NCBI RefSeq assembly: GCF_900176645.1
Contig: NZ_FXAN01000061.1
Coordinates: forward strand, 98,506-162,505
DNA from: Burkholderia singularis
GTDB taxonomy: Bacteria; Pseudomonadota; Gammaproteobacteria; Burkholderiales; Burkholderiaceae
Length of the DNA: 64,000 nucleotides
Direction: 5' to 3'
Under the pieces are notes generated by a model. It was not told where the DNA came from. It searched no databases and was given only the letters and a program-made list of their open reading frames with translations. This document shows positions 58,859 through 64,000 of this stretch, piece by piece. Positions within the stretch are counted from its first letter, which is position 1, and each line of letters opens with the position of its first letter. Both the position numbers and the translations under genes were made by a program.

Positions 58859-61338
58859 TGAGCGCCGACGCGCTGCACTGGTACGGAGCCTATGCGCTCG
58901 ACCGCTATTACAGCGGCCTCGAGGCGCTTGCCGTGTTCGTCGCGATCGTGATCTTCGTGTCGAGCCTGGACGATCTGTTCATCGACGCGTGGTTCTGGGC
59001 CCGCACGCTGTACCGCCGCTTCACGATCGAGCGCCGCCATCGGCCGCTCACCGCCGCGCAGTTGCACGCGCGCGCCGAGCAGCCGATCGCGATCATGGTG
59101 CCCGCGTGGCTCGAATACGACGTGATCGCCGCGATGCTCGAAGACATGATCCGCGTGCTCGACTACCGCCGCTACGTCGTATTCGTCGGCACTTATCGCA
59201 ACGATGCGCGCACGATCGCCGAAGTCGAGCGGATGCGGCGGCGCTACCGCCAGTTGCGCCGCGTCGAGGTGCCGCACGACGGCCCCACCTGCAAGGCCGA
59301 CTGCCTGAACTGGGTGATCCAGGCGATCTTCAAGCACGAGCGCGACGCGGGCATCGAGTTCGCGGGCGTCGTGCTGCACGACAGCGAGGACGTGCTGCAT
59401 CCGCTCGAGCTGAAATTCTTCAACTACCTGCTGCCGCGCAAGGACATGATCCAGCTTCCGGTCACGTCGCTCGAGCGGCACTGGTTCGAGCTGGTCGCGG
59501 GCACCTACATGGACGAGTTCGCCGAATGGCACGCGAAGGATCTCGTCGTGCGCGAGAGCCTGGCAGGCGTCGTGCCGTCGGCCGGCGTGGGCACCTGCTT
59601 TTCGCGCCGCGCGCTGCTCGCGCTGATCGACGAATCGCACAACCAGCCGTTCAACACCGACAGCCTCACCGAAGACTACGACGTCGGCGCGCGGCTCGGC
59701 AAACTGGGCATGCAATCGATCTTCGCGCGCTTTCCGGTGACGTTCGCCACGCGCCGCAAATCGTGGTTCGGCCTCGGCCCCGAGCGCGAGTTCACGCTGA
59801 CGATGCCGCTGTGCGTGCGCGAGTTCTTCCCCGATACGTTTCGCACCGCGTATCGGCAGCGCGCGCGCTGGACGCTCGGCATCGGTCTGCAAGGCTGGCG
59901 GCAAACCGGGTTTTCCGGCTCGCTCGCGAACCGCTATCTGCTGCTGCGCGACCGCAAGGGCATCGTCACCGCGTTCGTCGGCATCCTCGGCTACGTGCTC
60001 GTCGCGCAATTCCTGCTGTTCGCGCTTGCCGACGCGCTCGGCGTCGCGCCGCCGTTCACCGTGTCGCCGCTGTCCGATTCGCGCTGGTTCAGCACGCTGT
60101 TATGGCTCAACGCGTGCGCGCTGACGCTGCGCGCCGTGCAGCGCGCGTATTTCGTCACGCGCCTGTACGGCTGGGAGCACGGGCTGCTGTCGGTGCCGCG
60201 GATGGTGATCGGCAACTTCGTGAACTTCATGGCCGTGTCGCGCGCGTGGCGGCTGTTCGTCTCGCATCTCGTCACCGGCAAGCGGCTCGCGTGGGACAAG
60301 ACCATGCACGACTTCCCGTCCGCCGACGGCCTGACCGAGCGCCGCCAGCGGCTAGGCGAGCTGCTCGTGTCGTGGCAGGCGATCGACGCCGCCCAGCTCG
60401 AAAGCGCGCTGCACGACGATCATGCGCGCGAGGCGCCGCTCGGGCGCGTGCTGATGGCCAAGGGCTGGCTGGACGATGAAACGCTGGCCGAGGCGATCGC
60501 GTTCCAGGCCGACCTCGAACGCGGCCGGCTCGACGTGCGCGCGCTCGCGCGGCACGACGCCGCGCTGCCGCTCGAGACGATCGTGCGCCATCGGGTGCTG
60601 CCGCAAGGCGGCGACGACGCGGGCAATGCGATCGTGCTGAGCGCCAATCCGCTCGATGCGGCGACGCTCGCCGAGCTGGCGCGCGGGCTCGGCACCAGCG
60701 TTGTTCAGCGCATCGTGCGCGAAGGCGAGATCGCCGACGGATTGCGGCTGCTGTGCGGGCGAAGCGCCGCGTCGGCTGTTCCGGCCGCCGGCAACGCCGG
60801 CGCTCGACGCGATTCGGCACACCATCACGACGACGTCGCGGCAGCCCGCACGAGTCGCGATCGAACCGACGCCACGCCGGACGGCATCGCCGCCTCGACA
60901 TCGTGCGATGCATGCGACGAAGCCGAGTCGATCGCGGCTGTCGCAACCGTCGCGGCGGCCGGCAATGCACACGCTCACGCCGACGCGAACGCGGCGGCAA
61001 ATGGCTCGCCGCGCGGTATCTCCAAAGCGCAACCGAATCACGCAGGCACGGCGGCAGCGGACCACGCCCGCAGCGCCCGCGGCCCGAACGGCACAGCGGC
61101 GATCGGCAACGCTTGCCCGCCACCCGGGCGCAGCGTCCCGCTGCTCGGCGATCTGCTGATCGAGCTTGGCCATGTGCGGCGCAGCGCGTTCGACGCGGCG
61201 CTCGGCCGCTATCGCCCCGAGCACGACGGCCGCATCGGTGAGTACATGGTCGAGCACGGCGTGATCTCGCGCGCGTCGCTCGACGACGTCATTGAACAAC
61301 AGCGCCGCCTGCGAGCGGCGCTGCCCGCCACGACATGA
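58858..61338 (+). CDS. nfrB: NfrB-like c-di-GMP-responsive glycosyltransferase
   Basis: The 826-residue inner-membrane GT2 protein contains HDSEDVLHPLELKFF, SLTEDYDVGARL and YRQRARWTLGI, with membrane segments at about 15-40 and beyond 370. Near residue 495 a GspE-N/MshEN module begins (RLGELLVSWQAIDAAQLESAL, then PLGRVLMAKGWLDDETL). A second module lies at about 760-826 (LGDLLIELGHVRRSAFDAAL, RIGEYMVEHGVISRASLDDV). MshEN domains bind c-di-GMP, as in E. coli NfrB. The roughly 115 residues before the second module are Ala/His/Asp-rich and probably disordered. Coupled to the BcsB-like gene (TGATG) and to nfrA (ATGA). Confidence 0.88.
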   Translation: MSADALHWYGAYALDRYYSGLEALAVFVAIVIFVSSLDDLFIDAWFWARTLYRRFTIERRHRPLTAAQLHARAEQPIAIMVPAWLEYDVIAAMLEDMIRVLDYRRYVVFVGTYRNDARTIAEVERMRRRYRQLRRVEVPHDGPTCKADCLNWVIQAIFKHERDAGIEFAGVVLHDSEDVLHPLELKFFNYLLPRKDMIQLPVTSLERHWFELVAGTYMDEFAEWHAKDLVVRESLAGVVPSAGVGTCFSRRALLALIDESHNQPFNTDSLTEDYDVGARLGKLGMQSIFARFPVTFATRRKSWFGLGPEREFTLTMPLCVREFFPDTFRTAYRQRARWTLGIGLQGWRQTGFSGSLANRYLLLRDRKGIVTAFVGILGYVLVAQFLLFALADALGVAPPFTVSPLSDSRWFSTLLWLNACALTLRAVQRAYFVTRLYGWEHGLLSVPRMVIGNFVNFMAVSRAWRLFVSHLVTGKRLAWDKTMHDFPSADGLTERRQRLGELLVSWQAIDAAQLESALHDDHAREAPLGRVLMAKGWLDDETLAEAIAFQADLERGRLDVRALARHDAALPLETIVRHRVLPQGGDDAGNAIVLSANPLDAATLAELARGLGTSVVQRIVREGEIADGLRLLCGRSAASAVPAAGNAGARRDSAHHHDDVAAARTSRDRTDATPDGIAASTSCDACDEAESIAAVATVAAAGNAHAHADANAAANGSPRGISKAQPNHAGTAAADHARSARGPNGTAAIGNACPPPGRSVPLLGDLLIELGHVRRSAFDAALGRYRPEHDGRIGEYMVEHGVISRASLDDVIEQQRRLRAALPATT

Positions 61339-63998
61339 ACGGACTCTTTCCCCCACCCCCGCGGCCCAGCCGCACCCTGCCGCGATTGCGCGGCCGCGCG
61401 GCGCTCGCCTGCGCATGCGCCGCGCTGCTCGGCTGCGGCACTCCCGCCCGCGCCGCCACGCCCGACGCGCTGCCGCTCGCGGGCGCCGCATACCGCGTCG
61501 CGCAACACGCATACGACGCCTATGACCGGCGCGACTACGCACGCGCGGTCACGCTCGCGCAAGAAGCCATCCGCCAGCGGCCCGATGTGGTCCAGCTGCG
61601 GCTGCTGCTCGCGAATTCGCTCGCCGCGCGCCGGCAGTACGCCCCGGCACGCCGCGCGCTCGACGACGCGATCCGCACGCTCGGCCCGCGCCATGCACTG
61701 CTTCAGCGTCGCGCGCAAATCGATGCGCTGCTCGGCGCGATCGCACAGGCCGAGCGCGTATCCGGCACGGCGGGCGACAACCTGGCAGGCCCGGCGTTCG
61801 AAACCGCGAAAACCGCTTATGCCGCGTATGCCGACAAGCGCTACGCCGATGCCGCGCGGCTCGCCGCGCAGGCGATCGCGCTGCGCGACGACGTATTGCG
61901 CTGGCATTTGCTGCTGATCGACGCCGCCAATGCCGACGGCCAGTACGCGCTCGCGTGGCGCACGGCCGCCGATGCGACACGCCGCTTCGGCGAAAACGAG
62001 GATCTGCGGTTGCGGCGCTTTTTCATCGGCAGTCATCTCGCGCCTGCCGCATCGACCGACGCGTGGCACGCGCTCGAACGCGGCGATCTGTCGCGCGCGC
62101 GCGACGCCGCGCGCGACGCCGTCGCGTATGCGCCCGATGCGATCGATTACCGGGTCGAGCTGTTCGACGCGCTGTCGGCGTTGGGCGACTGGCCCGCGCT
62201 CGAGGCCGCGGCAACCGACGCGATCGCGTATGACAACACCGAACCGATGCCATACGTCTATCGCGCCTACGCGCGCGCGGCCCAGCAGCGGTTCGACGCA
62301 TCCGACGCCGATCTCGGCCACGTGTTCGGCGAATCGGATGCGGCGCGCTCCACCCGCAACATCGCGCGCGCGATCGCGGCGAACATCTGGATCGAAACAG
62401 GGCGGCCGCAGCGCGCGCTTGACGCACTCACGCCGCTGCGCCCCAGCGGCGACGACACCGACGCGCTGATCACCGAGCGCATCGCAACCGCGCGCCGGCG
62501 GCTCAGCCTGCCGGCGGACCGCGCGGCAAGCGCGGGCCATGCGAACGAACGGGCCACGGACCCAGCGCGCGCGGCGCTTGCCGACGACAGGCGGCAAGCG
62601 CATCAGGCGGGCCCCGGCCAGCCAGCCGAAATCGTGCGGCGGCAAGCGCTGGAGCCGCTCGCCGCGCACGCCACGCCGGCCCCCGCGCTGCCGCCGCCGG
62701 CCGCGCCCGCGCCGGCCGCTTTGCTGCTCACGCGCGCCCGTCCGATCATCGATTGCGAAATCGACGAATTCGGCGCCGGCTGCGACGTGTCGCCCGCGGA
62801 CCCCGGTTTCGCGGCCGCTCGCGCATCGGCCCGCGCGGCCGCACGCGGCGACAGGCAGGCCGCGCTGCGTCATGCACGCGACGCCGTCGCCGCCGCGCCG
62901 GCCAGCGCCGCGCATCGCGTCGAGCTGATCGACGCGCTCGACGAGGCCGGCGACGCCACCAGCGCGCGCGCGGCGGCACGCACGATGCTCCGCGACGGCA
63001 CGCTCGACGCGCTGCCGCCGCTCGAAGCCGCCTACGTCGCGCTGCGCGCGGGCGACGAGCGGCGCGCGCTGCGCGAATTCCGGCGCGCCGACGCCGCCGG
63101 CGCCAAACTGCCCGCCGATGCGCTCGCGGACGCTGGCTACGCGAGCGCGGGCGCGTGGCGCGACGCCGACGCCGCCCGTTATTTCGAGCGCGCGATCGAC
63201 ACCAAACTCGCCGCGAACGACAAGCGCCCCGCCGCCGCGCAACAGCTCGACGAGCTGCGCGCGGCTCACGCCGAAGCCACGCGCCGCTGGGGCTGGCAGG
63301 CCTCGCTCGACTATCGCGGCATGGGTCTGCATCCCGGTTACGGCGGCGCGCCGTCGGCGATCGACAACGGCTGGCAGGCAGGTATCGAAGCGTACTGGCG
63401 GCCGCTCGGCAGCCTCGGAGACCGGCTGTTCGAGGTCTACGCACGCGGCTATGGAAGCTTCGGCGGCGACGGCCGCGGCGGCGCAAGCACGCTCGAAGCC
63501 GCGCTCGGCGCGCGCGTGAAGCCGTTCGCGGATCTCGACGCCATCGTCGCGTTCGAGCGCCTCGTGCCGATCGGCTCGCAGGCGCGCGGCGACTGGCTGG
63601 TGCGGCTCGGCTACGCGGGCGGCATCGGCACCGAGTGGCGCCGCGACGTGCCGTCGTGGTGGACCGTGCGCGGCTACGGGGAAGCGGGCCACTACGTCCA
63701 TCAGTCGACCCACTACGCGACGGGCAGCATCGAAGCAGGCCGCACGTTGCGCGTCGAGCGCGTCACGCCGTACTGGACCGTGTTCCCGCATGCGGTGATC
63801 GGCGCTGACTACGACTCGAGCATGGGCGGCGGCGTGCCGCTCGGCGCGGGCGTCGGCGTCTCGACGCGCTATGCGTTTCGCGACGGCCGCTACGACGCGC
63901 GCCGCTCGTTCGTCGACCTGTCGCTGCAATACCGCTGGAAGCTCGCCGGCGACGATCGCGCGCGCGGCGTGTTCTTCTCCGCGATTTTTTCCTACTGA
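61335..63998 (+). CDS. nfrA: NfrA-like outer-membrane glycan exporter / phage N4 adsorption protein family
   Basis: The 887-residue protein has an N-terminal signal (ALACACAALLGC then TPARA, so either a lipoprotein or a cleaved signal). Several TPR units fill 40-600 (DYARAVTLAQEAIRQRP). The C-terminal barrel domain matches the NfrA C-terminal family (RRWGWQASLDYRGMG onward, ending FFSAIFSY with a terminal Tyr). In E. coli NfrA is the phage N4 receptor and exports the NGR glycan made by NfrB. ATGA overlap with nfrB shows coupling. The gene is complete, ending 2 bp before the window edge. Confidence 0.88.
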   Translation: MNGLFPPPPRPSRTLPRLRGRAALACACAALLGCGTPARAATPDALPLAGAAYRVAQHAYDAYDRRDYARAVTLAQEAIRQRPDVVQLRLLLANSLAARRQYAPARRALDDAIRTLGPRHALLQRRAQIDALLGAIAQAERVSGTAGDNLAGPAFETAKTAYAAYADKRYADAARLAAQAIALRDDVLRWHLLLIDAANADGQYALAWRTAADATRRFGENEDLRLRRFFIGSHLAPAASTDAWHALERGDLSRARDAARDAVAYAPDAIDYRVELFDALSALGDWPALEAAATDAIAYDNTEPMPYVYRAYARAAQQRFDASDADLGHVFGESDAARSTRNIARAIAANIWIETGRPQRALDALTPLRPSGDDTDALITERIATARRRLSLPADRAASAGHANERATDPARAALADDRRQAHQAGPGQPAEIVRRQALEPLAAHATPAPALPPPAAPAPAALLLTRARPIIDCEIDEFGAGCDVSPADPGFAAARASARAAARGDRQAALRHARDAVAAAPASAAHRVELIDALDEAGDATSARAAARTMLRDGTLDALPPLEAAYVALRAGDERRALREFRRADAAGAKLPADALADAGYASAGAWRDADAARYFERAIDTKLAANDKRPAAAQQLDELRAAHAEATRRWGWQASLDYRGMGLHPGYGGAPSAIDNGWQAGIEAYWRPLGSLGDRLFEVYARGYGSFGGDGRGGASTLEAALGARVKPFADLDAIVAFERLVPIGSQARGDWLVRLGYAGGIGTEWRRDVPSWWTVRGYGEAGHYVHQSTHYATGSIEAGRTLRVERVTPYWTVFPHAVIGADYDSSMGGGVPLGAGVGVSTRYAFRDGRYDARRSFVDLSLQYRWKLAGDDRARGVFFSAIFSY

Positions 63999-64000
63999 GC

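Overview
The window is high-G+C proteobacterial DNA. Codon use, lipoprotein and signal-peptide style, the fused nitrate reductase/flavoprotein gene, and the S53 and S10 secreted peptidases all point to the Burkholderia pseudomallei group. The accessory gene content suggests the second chromosome (inference). No rRNA, tRNA, CRISPR array or insertion sequence was seen.

Layout. 0-3.5 kb: the end of a 5'-nucleotidase-like gene, a CPA2 cation/proton antiporter and a branched-chain amino acid binding protein with a strong terminator. 3.9-11.1 kb: a divergent terpenoid cluster. On the minus strand lie a C-methyltransferase-like protein, a class I terpene synthase and two Rieske oxygenases; on the plus strand lie dxs and idi. 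The two arms part at an A+T-rich promoter region. The core quartet (DXS, IDI, methyltransferase, terpene cyclase) has the gene content of the Serratia sodorifen cluster, so a methylated C16-type terpenoid with Rieske tailoring is the best guess. 11.1-19.0 kb: three secreted or cytoplasmic peptidases (S9, S10, S53), a small EF-hand-like protein and a vestige of a second S53 copy. 19.9-28.9 kb: a six-gene sulfur-scavenging operon (TauD/AtsK-like dioxygenase, binding protein, TonB receptor, fused two-domain permease, sulfatase, ATPase). 29.6-35.0 kb: a Crp/Fnr regulator, a frameshifted MFS pseudogene, and an AraC regulator with a (DSS)9 tandem repeat overlapping xylulokinase.

35.4-47.7 kb: nitrate assimilation. 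The minus-strand operon encodes a transporter, NirB, NirD and a nitrate reductase fused to a CysJ-like reductase. The plus-strand operon encodes CobA (siroheme), NasT and NasS. The region between them carries two NtrC-like dyads, a sigma-54 promoter and, facing each operon, an ANTAR-type hexaloop hairpin whose loop forms the 5' arm of a terminator. Both operons therefore appear to be under NasT antitermination.

47.9-64 kb: two exopolysaccharide operons in tandem. The first is pgaABCD (poly-N-acetylglucosamine). The second is wecB, a BcsB-like gene, nfrB and nfrA, resembling the c-di-GMP-controlled N4-glycan-receptor (NGR) pathway of E. coli. Their upstream regions share a promoter element of about 130 bp with identical internal spacing (three AACGTTT-type boxes plus a 30-bp core), so the two polymers are probably expressed together.
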